A stretch of DNA of 64,000 nucleotides from Paenibacillus allorhizosphaerae (GCF_910594985.1 NZ_CAJVCE010000013.1:124001-188000), one strand, 5' to 3'; positions 18,741-27,616 are shown, counted from the first letter of the stretch. The notes: generated from the letters alone by a model not told the origin. Translations and numbers: made by a program.

Positions 18741-18784
18741 AAACGCTTAAGACCTTGGCCGTGATCCACAAGGTTAAGCGTTTT
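18741..18784 (-). terminator. Terminator overlapping the 3' end of the diguanylate cyclase gene
   Basis: AAACGCTTAA and ACCTTG (18741-18757) pair with CAAGG and TTAAGCGTTT (18769-18783). The following T run on the minus strand is interrupted. Confidence 0.6.
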
Positions 18785-19865
18785 TCTGCCGTTCGGACAT
18801 ATGGGGAGAGTAAAAGGTATAGCGGTTTTTGCCGGACAGCTTCGAGTGATACAGCGCGCGGTCGGCTTCGTCGATCAGCTTCTGCAGCTCATCCTGCGGG
18901 GTTTGGGAAACCGAGATGCCGACCGAGATGGTCGTCTGGATGATGTCGTCTCCGTAGAACTCGTAAGCCTCGATGGTCCGGCATAGATGGTCCGCATAGC
19001 GGGCGAGCACGGCTTCGTCGGCTAGGTGACTCAGCACGATGAACTCTTCGCCGCCGTATCGCGCGACATAATCTTGCTCATGAATTACCGAGCGAAGAAT
19101 TTGGCCGGTATCCCGAAGCAGCTGGTCGCCGTGCAAATGACCGAACGAATCGTTGTACCGTTTGAAATTGTCGATGTCGATCATCAGGATGGCGATCAGC
19201 CGGCCTTTCATCGTTCGGCCTGCGATATCGAGAAAGCCGCGCAAGTTCGGCAGCCGGGTAAGCCCGTCCTGCTTGGCTTCCAGCTCCAGCTTCCGCTGCA
19301 CCATCCAGATCCGGTTGTCTTCATTATACATGTAGATCAGCACGGTGATGGCAACGCCCGACAGGAACAACATGAACAGATGCGCTCCCCAAAAATAAAA
19401 TCCGGGAACGTAAAAAAACTGCCCGTGAACGATTAGCCGGCACACGGCCAGTATCGCGCATATGCTCCAACCGTCCGTGAAGCGTATGACGCTGTAACCG
19501 GTATCATACTCCTTGCGGTGAAACAAGGAGGAGATGACAGCGGGGAGGAGCAAGTCCTCTCCGATATGAAGCAGAAGGTCCGGCGGCTGGAGGCATGTCA
19601 TAAAGACCGCTGGAAGCAGTGTCGACGGCAGTGCCGAGGTCCAACCGAAGCGCAGACCGGCCATGATCAGTGGTGCGTATCGAAGGTCGCTCAGCAACGA
19701 ATCATCCGGAAACGGAAGAAGCATCAAGATGATGCTTGCCATTCCGGTCAATACCGGAGCCATCAGCGCCTCGAATCTCTCGAAGAAAGGCAGATTGCGC
19801 AGCTTGAGCGCCATATAGCTTAACGCGATCAAGGTGCACGCATTGGTCAGCGGGATGTAATACAT
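18774..19865 (-). CDS. Membrane-bound diguanylate cyclase (5TM-type sensor plus GGDEF)
   Basis: 363 residues. The N-terminal half has six or so hydrophobic helices in the arrangement of 5TMR-LYT/MHYT-like sensor modules. The C-terminal GGDEF domain begins near KQDGLTRLPNLRGF and has an intact GGEEF active site at 271-275, so it should make cyclic di-GMP. Lys/Arg before the active site (DYVARYGGEEF) is normal; an RxxD inhibitory site is not obvious. The ATG at 19865 is eight bases after AGGAG; the ATG at 19871 is too close. Cyclic di-GMP could feed the polysaccharide locus at 41-56 kb, but no link is visible. Confidence 0.92.
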   Translation of the reverse strand: MYYIPLTNACTLIALSYMALKLRNLPFFERFEALMAPVLTGMASIILMLLPFPDDSLLSDLRYAPLIMAGLRFGWTSALPSTLLPAVFMTCLQPPDLLLHIGEDLLLPAVISSLFHRKEYDTGYSVIRFTDGWSICAILAVCRLIVHGQFFYVPGFYFWGAHLFMLFLSGVAITVLIYMYNEDNRIWMVQRKLELEAKQDGLTRLPNLRGFLDIAGRTMKGRLIAILMIDIDNFKRYNDSFGHLHGDQLLRDTGQILRSVIHEQDYVARYGGEEFIVLSHLADEAVLARYADHLCRTIEAYEFYGDDIIQTTISVGISVSQTPQDELQKLIDEADRALYHSKLSGKNRYTFYSPHMSERQKNA

Positions 19866-19895
19866 TATCATTTCTCCTGAGAAGCGGGAAGGTTC

Positions 19896-20135
19896 CTAGC
19901 GGTATTGACGCAGCGGACGGCCCGCGAGCAGATAGTCTTGGTCGGCGCCGACCAAGGTCAGTTTATTATGGCAGCAGGGGAATATAAGCAGTTTCTTCAC
20001 GCCTTCCTTCAGAAACTCAAGCTCTCGGGGCTTAAAAGGAAGAAGAACATTCGGAGCCTTACAAAAGGGGCAATACTGCACGTAAATATCGGACCCGATC
20101 CGTTCATAAGGCCAAGTATTTTCGAAAGGTATCAT
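19896..20135 (-). CDS. Small cysteine-containing conserved protein
   Basis: 79 residues with a good AGGAG site. CPFC and, 30 or so residues later, PCCHNK could bind one zinc ion. Family not recognised. It starts five bases after the stop of the YycC-like gene, so the two are almost certainly cotranscribed. Confidence 0.7.
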   Translation of the reverse strand: MIPFENTWPYERIGSDIYVQYCPFCKAPNVLLPFKPRELEFLKEGVKKLLIFPCCHNKLTLVGADQDYLLAGRPLRQYR

Positions 20136-20140
20136 GCCGG

Positions 20141-20341
20141 TTACTCCTGCTTTGGATTCGCCTGTCCGGTGCCTGCTTGTCCCTTGTCCGGGCCGCCGGC
20201 TTCCGTATCTTTTTTAGCCGCCAGTTCGGCAAGCTTTTGCAATAAAATATGCTGCGGCATATGCATTAAATGTTCGAGCGGAACGTTAAGCTCCTTGGCC
20301 AGCTTCTGCGCGGTTTCGGGAGAAATTTGCAATGGTTTCAT
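20141..20341 (-). CDS. YycC-like small protein
   Basis: 66 residues starting MKPLQISPETAQKLAKELNV, then PLEHLMHMPQHILLQKLAEL, a pattern I recall from the short YycC family of Bacillus (function unknown). The C-terminal 20 residues are Gly/Gln/Lys-rich and probably disordered. The ATG at 20341 has a GGAGTG nine bases upstream; an ATG at 20380 would add an unrelated leader. Confidence 0.75.
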   Translation of the reverse strand: MKPLQISPETAQKLAKELNVPLEHLMHMPQHILLQKLAELAAKKDTEAGGPDKGQAGTGQANPKQE

Positions 20342-20501
20342 GTTTGTTTCACTCCATAAAAATAGGTCTATAGTCTCCATTTAAACATATACACACCCTA
20401 CAATTCAACCAAAAAATGGGGAGAGGGCATTTTGGCTTTGCGCCGAAATATGGTTTAATGAAGAAGTAACGATTCTATTTTTCGGAAGGTGCGGTGTTAT
20501 T

Positions 20502-22292
20502 ATGCAAACCTCATTGCCACAAACATGGAATTTGGAACGTTTTTTCCCTGGCGGGAGCGAATCTAGCGCATTTGCCGACTTCCTGGAAGAGCTTAATGCA
20601 AATATTGCTTCATTAAATGGGATACTGAGCAAGCTTTCCGTACCCGAGTCGGCGGAGGCTGCAGCCGATCTGCTGCCTGCCATCGATTTGTTGCAAAAAG
20701 CATCGCTGCAAATTCGGGAAGCCGATTCGTTTACGGCATGCCTTGCTGCGGAAAACCAAAACGATAAGAAAGCGGTCATCTTGGGCGGGCTGGTCAAAAG
20801 CATCGGAGCCGATTATGCTTCCGCGCTCACTAGGTTCGACGATTTCCTGACGCGTATCGGCGATGAAGCCTGGAGCGCGCTGCTGGCGCGGCCGGAGCTG
20901 AAAGAGATTACATACCCGCTGGAGGAACGGCGCGCGCTTGCCGCGGAGAAGCTGTCTCCCGAGCAGGAGGCATTGGTGAACGACCTCGCCGTAGACGGTT
21001 ACCACGGCTGGGGAGAGCTGTACAACACGGCGGTAAGCAAATTCCGCCTATCCTTTGAGGAAAACGGCGCCGTGGCTGAGCTTTCCGCAGGACAGGCGGC
21101 TAACAAGATGCACAGCCCCGACCGAGCGGTGCGCGAGCGGCTGTTCCGCGGGTGGGAGGAGCAGTGGGCGGATTTGGCCGACTACTGCGCGGATGCGCTG
21201 AATCATCTCGGAGGTTTTCGCCTGAAGCTTTATGAGCGCCGCGGGTGGCATTCCATTCATAAGGAGCCGCTCGATGTGAACCGGATGTCCAAGGAGACGC
21301 TGGACGCCATGTGGGGTGTCATCGACCGCAACAAGGATGTCTTCGTCCAGTACTTGGAACGAAAAGCGAAGCTGCTCGGCGTGGAGAAGCTAAGCTGGCA
21401 CGATGTGGAGGCGCCTGTCGGCGGAGGCGGCAAAACGTTTACGTATGACGAAGGCGCCAAGCTGATCGTAGATCAGTTCCGCCGGTTCAGCCCGAAGCTC
21501 GCCGACTTCTCGGTGCAAGCGTTCGAAAACCGCTGGATTGAGGCGGAGGATCGCCCGGGGAAACGTCCGGGAGGCTTCTGCACTTCATTCCCGCTTGCGC
21601 AGGAGACGCGCATCTTTATGACATATGGAGGGACGGCTTCCAACGTATCGACGCTTGCGCATGAACTCGGGCACGGCTATCATCAGCACGTGATGAACGA
21701 CTTGCCGGCGCTAGCGCAGGAATACGCCATGAACGTCGCGGAGACGGCTTCGACCTTCGCGGAGATGGTTGTGTCGGACGCAGCGGTCAAGGGGGCGTCC
21801 TCGGAAGACGAGCGCCTTACGCTGCTGGAGGACAAAATTCAACGTTCCGTCGCTTTTTATATGAACATTCATGCCCGGTTTATTTTTGAAACGGCCTTCT
21901 ATGAAGAGCGACACCGCGGAATCGTCAGCACGGAGCGTTTGAACGAGCTGATGGTTTCAGCGCAGAAGACGGCGTATAGGGATGCGCTTGGCGAATACCA
22001 TCCGCATTTTTGGGCGTCGAAGCTTCATTTTTATATTACCGAAGTTCCGTTTTACAATTTCCCTTATACGTTCGGGTATATGTTCAGCACCGGCTTGTAT
22101 GCCGAAGCGCTGCGGCTCGGGGAGGCATTTGAAGAGCGTTATGTCGCTTTGCTGCGCGATACAGGGCGCATGACCGTCGAAGATTTGGCTGCGAAGCATC
22201 TTGGCATCGATTTGCGCAAGTCGGATTTCTGGCAGCAAGCGATGGATCTTTCCATTGCTGATGTACGCGATTTTATGAAATTGACCGAATAA
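20502..22292 (+). CDS. pepF: Oligoendopeptidase F-family M3 metallopeptidase
   Basis: 596 residues, normal for the family. Cleaves peptides of roughly 7-20 residues in the cytoplasm. The zinc motif HELGHGYHQH starts at residue 387, with the third ligand likely in the NVAETASTFAEM helix. The N-terminus (LPQTWNLERFFPGG) is usual for this M3B branch. The ATG follows GGAAGGTG. A single-gene unit ending before the strong hairpin at 22387. Confidence 0.93.
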   Translation: MQTSLPQTWNLERFFPGGSESSAFADFLEELNANIASLNGILSKLSVPESAEAAADLLPAIDLLQKASLQIREADSFTACLAAENQNDKKAVILGGLVKSIGADYASALTRFDDFLTRIGDEAWSALLARPELKEITYPLEERRALAAEKLSPEQEALVNDLAVDGYHGWGELYNTAVSKFRLSFEENGAVAELSAGQAANKMHSPDRAVRERLFRGWEEQWADLADYCADALNHLGGFRLKLYERRGWHSIHKEPLDVNRMSKETLDAMWGVIDRNKDVFVQYLERKAKLLGVEKLSWHDVEAPVGGGGKTFTYDEGAKLIVDQFRRFSPKLADFSVQAFENRWIEAEDRPGKRPGGFCTSFPLAQETRIFMTYGGTASNVSTLAHELGHGYHQHVMNDLPALAQEYAMNVAETASTFAEMVVSDAAVKGASSEDERLTLLEDKIQRSVAFYMNIHARFIFETAFYEERHRGIVSTERLNELMVSAQKTAYRDALGEYHPHFWASKLHFYITEVPFYNFPYTFGYMFSTGLYAEALRLGEAFEERYVALLRDTGRMTVEDLAAKHLGIDLRKSDFWQQAMDLSIADVRDFMKLTE

Positions 22293-22315
22293 CAGCAATA
22301 TAAAATATATTTTAG

Positions 22316-22344
22316 TTGACAAAGGATCGCCGAGGCACTATATT
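22316..22344 (+). promoter_or_regulatory. Strong SigA promoter ahead of a short hairpin transcript
   Basis: TTGACA (22316-22321), a 17-base spacer and TATATT (22339-22344). A perfect 12-base palindrome, ATTCATATGAAT (22351-22362), covers the expected transcription start, suggesting an operator. No gene starts before the hairpin at 22387-22468. Confidence 0.75.
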
Positions 22345-22468
22345 AATTACATTCATATGAATATACGGCTTAGGCTTGAGTCCTGGAGAAAACCTTATCC
22401 GTAATCATATTCTTCCATTCATATATTGGGAGAATGTGCTTACACAGATAAGGTTTTCTTTTTTTTTG
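22345..22468 (+). ncRNA. Candidate short RNA or attenuated leader ending in a terminator hairpin
   Basis: From the promoter at 22316, transcription would start near 22351 and end at the T-run after a perfect 13-bp stem (AGAAAACCTTATC at 22387-22399 with GATAAGGTTTTCT at 22447-22459). The 47-base interior can form an inner stem ATTCTTCC/GGGAGAAT. The product would be near 118 nt and lacks a convincing reading frame. It could also be an attenuator for the HAD phosphatase 160 bases downstream, or simply the pepF terminator with an internal promoter. Confidence 0.45.
22387..22468 (+). terminator. Large hairpin terminator
   Basis: The 13-bp perfect stem at 22387-22399/22447-22459 runs into eight or nine T. 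It ends transcription from pepF and from the promoter at 22316. Confidence 0.75.
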
Positions 22469-22628
22469 ATACAGTTTCCAAGTTTCAGCATGAAAGCGAT
22501 AATGTTGGAAAGCAGTATCAAGAAAACGATTGATTTGCGCCGCGGCTGCTGCGCGAACGTTGAGGGCTGACATCGTGGAATAACTTCATTAATGAGTTCT
22601 TCTTATTTTGATCGAGGGTGAGGAAGAC

Positions 22629-23402
22629 ATGGCACAAGGTTATGTATTTGATTTGGATGGCACCGTTTACTTGGGGGATAAAATGATTGAAGGCGCCGCT
22701 GAAGCGATTAAAGCTTTGCGGGACCGCGGAGACCGCGTTGTATTTTTATCGAATAAACCGATCGCAACCAGACAATCTTATGTGGAAAAGCTGACGAAGA
22801 TGGGCATCCCGACGACGCTTGCGGACGTGCTCAACTCCTCGCAAATCGTGGCCCGTTACTTGAAAAACACCCTCAAAGAGGGGGAAAAAGTGTTCGTCAT
22901 CGGAGAGCAGCCGATTTGCGACGAATTGCAGAGCGAAGGCGTCACTATGACGGATAATAGCGAAGAAGCCGAGTACGTCGTATTGTCCTGGGATCGGCAG
23001 TTTACGTACGACAAGCTGAACAGCCTGTACCAGGCCGCTATCAGAGGAGCGAAGATCATCGCTTCCAATCCCGATACGACATGCCCGCTCGACGGCGGAC
23101 AAATTCCCGATACGGGAACGTTCATCGCGGCGCTTGAAGTCGCTACCGGCAAGGAGATCGATCTGGTCGTCGGCAAGCCCTCGCTGATCGCGGCGGAAGC
23201 GGCGGTAGCTCACCTTGGACTGGAATACAAGGATTGCTTCATGATCGGAGATCGTCTGGAAACGGACATTAAGATGGGCAACGAAGCGGGGATGAAATCC
23301 GTGCTTGTGCTGACCGGCGTCGCTACGCGGGAAATGGCGGAGTCTGCGGATCACCGTCCGCAATATATTATTTCCAGTATTAAAGAAATCGTAAATTTAT
23401 AA
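22629..23402 (+). CDS. HAD-superfamily phosphatase, NagD/YutF type
   Basis: 257 residues. HAD motif I is DLDGTVYLGD, motif II is FLSNKP, the motif III Lys is in VVGKPS and motif IV is MIGDRLETDI. The cap domain (class IIA) lies between motifs II and III (about residues 85-180). Relatives hydrolyse sugar and nucleotide phosphates. In this setting, next to glpP and the glycerol-phosphate system, a glycerol-phosphate-type substrate is plausible but unproven. The ATG at 22629 follows GAGGGTGAGGA. Confidence 0.9.
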   Translation: MAQGYVFDLDGTVYLGDKMIEGAAEAIKALRDRGDRVVFLSNKPIATRQSYVEKLTKMGIPTTLADVLNSSQIVARYLKNTLKEGEKVFVIGEQPICDELQSEGVTMTDNSEEAEYVVLSWDRQFTYDKLNSLYQAAIRGAKIIASNPDTTCPLDGGQIPDTGTFIAALEVATGKEIDLVVGKPSLIAAEAAVAHLGLEYKDCFMIGDRLETDIKMGNEAGMKSVLVLTGVATREMAESADHRPQYIISSIKEIVNL

Positions 23403-23406
23403 AAAA

Positions 23407-23418
23407 ATCGTGGTATAA
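23407..23418 (+). promoter_or_regulatory. Extended -10 element before glpP
   Basis: TGGTATAAT (TG plus TATAAT at 23413-23418) lies about 30 bases before glpP; no clear -35. Confidence 0.4.
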
Positions 23419-23449
23419 TGTTCTCAGTCATGCGAAGGGCGGGGAATAT

Positions 23450-24010
23450 ATGTATCCGATTGTCGATTTAGTAGAACACCAGACCATAGCTGCCGTTCAG
23501 AAAGCGGACGAACTCGATCGTGCACTCGAGAGCCCGGTCAACATCGTTTTTTTACTGACCGGCTCGATATTTAATATCGGAGATTTGGTTGGTCGTACGA
23601 AAGCGGCGAACAAACACGTCTTCATTCATATGGAGTTTATCGAAGGCATTGCAGCTGACCGCAGCGGTGTAGCTTACGTCGCACAGCACATTCAACCGAC
23701 CGGCATTATTTCGACGAAAAGCAATTTGATCCGTGGCGCCAAAGAGGCCGGCTTGATGGCGATTCAGCGCATATTTTTGATTGACCGGAGCGCCGTCGTC
23801 CGGGGAATCAAAGCCGCAGAGCAAAGCCAGCCCGACGCAATCGAGGTGATGCCGGGCATCATGCCGCGGGTGATTCGGGAGATGACCGATATGACCACGC
23901 TCCCGATCATCGCCGGCGGCCTGGTCGGCAACATCCGGGAGATTGAGGAAGCTTTGCAGGCGGGTGCTTTGGCGGTCTCGGCAGGAACAGCTGAATTATG
24001 GAACTTTTAA
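23450..24010 (+). CDS. glpP: Glycerol-3-phosphate-responsive antiterminator GlpP
   Basis: 186 residues, normal length. Has the GlpP pattern: FLLTGSIFNIGDLVGRTKAANKHVFIHMEFIEGIA, GIISTKSNLIRGAKEAGL, and the phosphate-binding IIAGGLVGNIREIEEALQAGALAVSAG of a TIM-barrel glycerol-phosphate site. In Bacillus it binds leader RNA of glp genes when glycerol-3-phosphate is present, preventing termination. The glycerol-phosphate/glycerophosphodiester operon starts 1.2 kb downstream with a structured leader. Confidence 0.95.
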   Translation: MYPIVDLVEHQTIAAVQKADELDRALESPVNIVFLLTGSIFNIGDLVGRTKAANKHVFIHMEFIEGIAADRSGVAYVAQHIQPTGIISTKSNLIRGAKEAGLMAIQRIFLIDRSAVVRGIKAAEQSQPDAIEVMPGIMPRVIREMTDMTTLPIIAGGLVGNIREIEEALQAGALAVSAGTAELWNF

Positions 24011-24043
24011 CAGCAACTGATTCCAATTTGGAGAGAACATGAG

Positions 24044-24096
24044 AAACCTCTTTGGATAAAGTGCGTTTATTTCGCACTTTCCAAAGAGGTTTTTTG
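24044..24096 (+). terminator. Terminator after glpP
   Basis: AAACCTCTTTGGA pairs with TCCAAAGAGGTTT, with an inner AAAGTGCG/CGCACTTT stem, then TTTT. Nearly unbroken stem of about 21 bp. Confidence 0.92.
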
Positions 24097-24184
24097 CATA
24101 AGGCAGCGCCACCGGGCATAATTGAAGCAATAGTGGTCGGCCGTCGGCCGGCGATAAGCAATTATTTAAGGAGGGACCTAAGTT

Positions 24185-24937
24185 TTGGATAGTATTTGGC
24201 ACATTTCACATCTGGATCTAACCATTCGCATCATGCTTGCTGTTTGTTTGGGAGGTTTGGTCGGTCTGGAACGTGAGTGGAACAACCACGCGGCCGGTTT
24301 GCGCACGCACATTCTGGTGTGCATCGGGTCGGCTGCGATTATGCTGTTGTCCATTTACGGATTTGCCGCTTTTGTCAATGAAACGAACGTACGTACCGAC
24401 CCGGCCCGTCTGGCGGCGCAAGTCATAAGCGGGATCGGATTTTTGGGAGCGGGTACGATTATGCGTACCGGTTCGACGGTATCCGGGCTTACGACGGCAG
24501 CTTCCGTCTGGGTAGTGGCAGCGATCGGCTTGTGCGTAGGAGCGGGATTTTATTACGTCGCGGTACTGTCGACCGTGATGGTTCTGATCAGCTTGTTCGT
24601 TTTGAACAAATGGGAAAAGTATTTGATGCGCAACCGAAGGACGATGGAGATCGTCATTCGAATCATCGACAAGCCAGGCGTGCTCGGCAACATCGCATCG
24701 AAATTCGGACAGTTCGGCATTCAGATTGCCAACGTACGAATGAAGCCGGACGGCGTAACAGAGGTGAACGGCATAACGGAGCCCGCCATGGAACTGCAGT
24801 TTAATTTGAAAACGACGGATCGGGGCGTCATCATCCAGGCGATGGATGGGATTTCGGCATCCGGCGATATTTTATCCGTTGAATCCAAAGCATTAACGAT
24901 TGTCGGTGGAGCGCGCGGCACTACGCAGGCTATGTAA
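24185..24937 (+). CDS. MgtC/SapB-family membrane protein
   Basis: 250 residues. Four or five N-terminal helices contain the family signatures CLGGLVGLEREWNNHAAGLRTH and QVISGIGFLGAGTIMRTG. The C-terminal 85 residues form an ACT-like soluble domain (IVIRIIDKPGVLGNIASKFGQFGIQI). Members support growth at low magnesium and modulate the ATP synthase in pathogens. The TTG start at 24185 follows AAGGAGGG. It appears monocistronic. Confidence 0.9.
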   Translation: MDSIWHISHLDLTIRIMLAVCLGGLVGLEREWNNHAAGLRTHILVCIGSAAIMLLSIYGFAAFVNETNVRTDPARLAAQVISGIGFLGAGTIMRTGSTVSGLTTAASVWVVAAIGLCVGAGFYYVAVLSTVMVLISLFVLNKWEKYLMRNRRTMEIVIRIIDKPGVLGNIASKFGQFGIQIANVRMKPDGVTEVNGITEPAMELQFNLKTTDRGVIIQAMDGISASGDILSVESKALTIVGGARGTTQAM

Positions 24938-25266
24938 GGGATTGTAAAATCAATTTGTAATATTTTCAAAAAAATGGTATAATATATAATTTACTTGACA
25001 TGATCCCTGTTATATGACATACTATAACATGTCAATAAGAAAACGCTTTACTTCATTCAATAAACACTTGGGTGCGGAGAACATTGAGACAACCCAAGAG
25101 ACGATCGGACCGTGCGGAAGCCCGGCTCCTTTGTTTCTTGAAGATGGCTTGATGTTCTTTTTTCTTCGTGTTTTTTCGCGAAATATGAAGAATTATGTCG
25201 AGTGTTGTCGAATGAATGCGGGTACAAATTAAACTAACAGTCAAGTCAGAGAGGGGTATTAACGAA
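24938..25266 (+). promoter_or_regulatory. Promoter, candidate operators and structured leader of the glycerol-phosphate uptake operon
   Basis: TTGTAA (24955-24960), 17 bases and TATAAT (24978-24983) form a good SigA promoter. The inverted repeat TTGACATG/CATGTCAA (24995-25002, 25027-25034) and TGACA-like repeats follow. AGAAAACGCTTTAC (25038-25051) loosely resembles a CcpA site. In the leader, CTTGGGT pairs with ACCCAAG (25068-25098); alternatively AGAACAT (25078-25084) pairs with ATGTTCT (25152-25158) just before a T-run, with CAAGAGAC/GTTTCTTG stacked inside. Two competing folds ending in T would suit antitermination, GlpP being the obvious candidate. No convincing gene lies here. Confidence 0.5.
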
Positions 25267-26592
25267 ATGAATATGAGAAAATGGTTGTCCGTTCTTGCGG
25301 TATCTTCCATCACGCTAACGACGGCAGTAGGCTGCGGGAATTCCGCTGACAAACCGGGTGGACAAGCCAGTGGAGATGTCGCTCCGCCGGCCGTGGAAGA
25401 CAACTCTCCAGTTACGATCCAATATTGGCACTCCCATGCGGACGTTCAAATGGGTGCTGTGAACTATATGATCGGTGAATTCCAGAAGAAGTATCCAAAC
25501 ATTACGGTAGAGCCTGTGTATCAAGGCGCTTACACCGACCTTCACAAGAAACTGCAAGCGGCGATCGCAGCGAAAGACGTTCCTGCAGTGACGAACGTAG
25601 AAGTATCGGCGCTTCCTAACTTTGCCGACAGCGGCGCGTTTGCGAACTTGAGCGCCTACATTACGCGCGACAAAATGGACTTGTCCGACTTCTCCAAAGG
25701 GATGATGCAAGCCTACGCGTACAATAACAAGCAGTACGGCTTCCCGCTGATTGTCAGCACGAGCGTGTTCGTATACAACAAGACGATGCTGGATCAGCTC
25801 GGCGTAAAGCCGCCGCAAACTTGGGCTGAAATCGAAGACTTCAACAAGAAAGTCACTTTGAAAGAAAACGGCAAAACGACCCGTTACGCATTCTCGGTTC
25901 CAGGCTGGGATACATGGTACATGGACCCTTGGGTTTCCAACGGGGGCGGTTCGATTCTGAGCCCGGACAACAAGAAAACGATGCTTGACCAACCGGATAG
26001 CCAAAAGTGGCTTAACAACTTCTACAAATGGACGAAAGACGGTTCCATGCACATGGGTTACGGTAAAGGCGCATCCGATACGATGAGACAAATGTTCCTT
26101 GACGGCAAAGTAGCTATGGTTCAACATACGTCCGCCGTATTGAAAACGTATCTGGAAAACGCGAAGTTTGAAGTAGGCGTATCTTTCCTCCCAGGCGACA
26201 AAGAAAGAAAATCGCATATCGGCGGCGCAGGTATCGTTATGATGGAAGGCGCTCCGGCGAAGCAAAAAGAAGCCGCTTGGAAGTTCATCAAATTCATGAC
26301 AGCCGCTGAGAACAACATCAAGTGGGCTGAAGGAACCGGCTACCTGCCTACCCACAAATCCGTTCTGAACACGGATGAAGGGAAGAAGTACTTCGAGAAG
26401 CTTCCGCAATATAAAGCGGTGTTCGATAACTTCGACAACGTCGTTGGCCGTCCGCAGCATCCGGCTTATCCGGAATTCAGCAAGAAGTACATGGAAGTCG
26501 TAGGCAAAATGATTTTGGAAAACGCCGATCCGATTCCGCTGTTGAAAGACTCCGTTAAAGAAATCAACACCATTATTGCAGACTATCAATAA
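25267..26592 (+). CDS. Sugar/glycerol-phosphate ABC transporter substrate-binding lipoprotein (UgpB-like)
   Basis: 441 residues. The lipoprotein signal ends TTAVGCGN with Cys as the anchor. The mature part is a family 1 (CUT1) binding protein: VTIQYWHSHADVQMGAVNYMIGEFQKKYPNITVEPVYQGAYTDLHKKLQAAIAAKD is close to UgpB in style (the IxxWHS and VxPxYxGxY motifs). With glpP upstream and phosphodiesterases downstream, the likely ligand is glycerol-3-phosphate or a glycerophosphodiester; another sugar cannot be excluded. ATG 25267 follows GAGAGGGG; ATG 25273 is an alternative. Confidence 0.85.
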   Translation: MNMRKWLSVLAVSSITLTTAVGCGNSADKPGGQASGDVAPPAVEDNSPVTIQYWHSHADVQMGAVNYMIGEFQKKYPNITVEPVYQGAYTDLHKKLQAAIAAKDVPAVTNVEVSALPNFADSGAFANLSAYITRDKMDLSDFSKGMMQAYAYNNKQYGFPLIVSTSVFVYNKTMLDQLGVKPPQTWAEIEDFNKKVTLKENGKTTRYAFSVPGWDTWYMDPWVSNGGGSILSPDNKKTMLDQPDSQKWLNNFYKWTKDGSMHMGYGKGASDTMRQMFLDGKVAMVQHTSAVLKTYLENAKFEVGVSFLPGDKERKSHIGGAGIVMMEGAPAKQKEAAWKFIKFMTAAENNIKWAEGTGYLPTHKSVLNTDEGKKYFEKLPQYKAVFDNFDNVVGRPQHPAYPEFSKKYMEVVGKMILENADPIPLLKDSVKEINTIIADYQ

Positions 26593-26674
26593 GTTGTAGC
26601 TTAACCCGGCAGTGCGGGGGTCTTTAACCGCCCCCGAACTGCCATTCATATTTGTAAGTGAGAGGGGAGTCGCG

Positions 26675-27616
26675 ATGAAAGCGACGGACAGCCGGCCCGG
26701 CACGCAACAAGGCGCAGTCAGTCATAAGAGCAAAAAGAATATGCGTTTTATCGATGGTTTAAAGGATTTCTCCTTTGCTTTGCCTGCATTACTCGTTTTG
26801 GTTGTGTTCATTTATTACCCGTTGATCAATTCCTTATATTTGAGTTTTACAAATTGGAATATGACGAAGCCGACCAAAAAGTTCGTCGGATTCGACAACT
26901 ATACGTATTTGCTGTCCAGCGATCAATTTTACAAAGTTCTTGGAATTACGTTCACGTACACGATCATTGACGTACTTCTTTCTTTGGCATTGGGGCTCGG
27001 CCTCGCGCTGCTGTTTAACAAACAGTCCCGATTCTTCAACTTCATGCGCTCGATCATCTTCATGCCGCATTACATTTCCATGGTTATCGTATCGATGATT
27101 TTCCTGTGGATTTTCAACGGTCAATACGGATTGATGAATGAATTGCTCAAGTGGATGGGACTCGAGCCGATACAATGGCTCACGAATACAAAGACAGCGC
27201 TGTGGGTGCTGATCATCGTTTCCATTTGGAAAGGCGTCGGATTTACGATGATCATTTTTATGGGCGGTCTTCGAAGCATTCCTATGGATTACTACGAAGC
27301 TTCCGGTCTGGATGGTGCAAGCAAATGGACCCAATTCTGGAAAATTACGCTGCCTTTGCTGTCGCCGACAACCTTGTTCCTGGTCGTCACTAACTTTATT
27401 TCGTCCATGCAAGTGTTCCAATCCGTCGATATTATTACGAACGGCGGACCGCTCGAGTCGACGAAAGCAATGGTGTATTGGATTTACGAAATGGCCTTTA
27501 GCGAATTCCGCACGGGTAGAGCTTCCGCTTTGGTCATCATTTTCTTCATTATCATCATTATGCTGACGATGCTGCAAATGTATATATCCAAGAAGAAAGT
27601 CCATTACGAAGGGTAG
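26675..27616 (+). CDS. ABC transporter permease (UgpA-like)
   Basis: 313 residues with six predicted helices and the inner-membrane EAA loop (YYEASGLDGASKWTQFWKITLPLLSP) that docks the ATPase. Typical CUT1 MalF/UgpA-type subunit, including PALLVLVVFIYYPLINSLYLSF. ATG 26675 follows AGAGGGGAG; an upstream ATG at 26612 would add an unlikely leader. It is the second gene of the operon; no ATPase gene is present. Confidence 0.9.
   Translation: MKATDSRPGTQQGAVSHKSKKNMRFIDGLKDFSFALPALLVLVVFIYYPLINSLYLSFTNWNMTKPTKKFVGFDNYTYLLSSDQFYKVLGITFTYTIIDVLLSLALGLGLALLFNKQSRFFNFMRSIIFMPHYISMVIVSMIFLWIFNGQYGLMNELLKWMGLEPIQWLTNTKTALWVLIIVSIWKGVGFTMIIFMGGLRSIPMDYYEASGLDGASKWTQFWKITLPLLSPTTLFLVVTNFISSMQVFQSVDIITNGGPLESTKAMVYWIYEMAFSEFRTGRASALVIIFFIIIIMLTMLQMYISKKKVHYEG

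Noticed and set aside
22490-22570. 26-residue frame after the hairpin at 22387
   Set aside because: No ribosome site and no recognisable feature.
24978-24983. TATAAT as the promoter of a separate small gene near 25014
   Set aside because: The only supported downstream gene is the binding lipoprotein at 25267.
25014-25232. 72-residue plus-strand frame in the leader of the transporter operon
   Set aside because: No ribosome site, odd composition, and it overlaps the structured leader.
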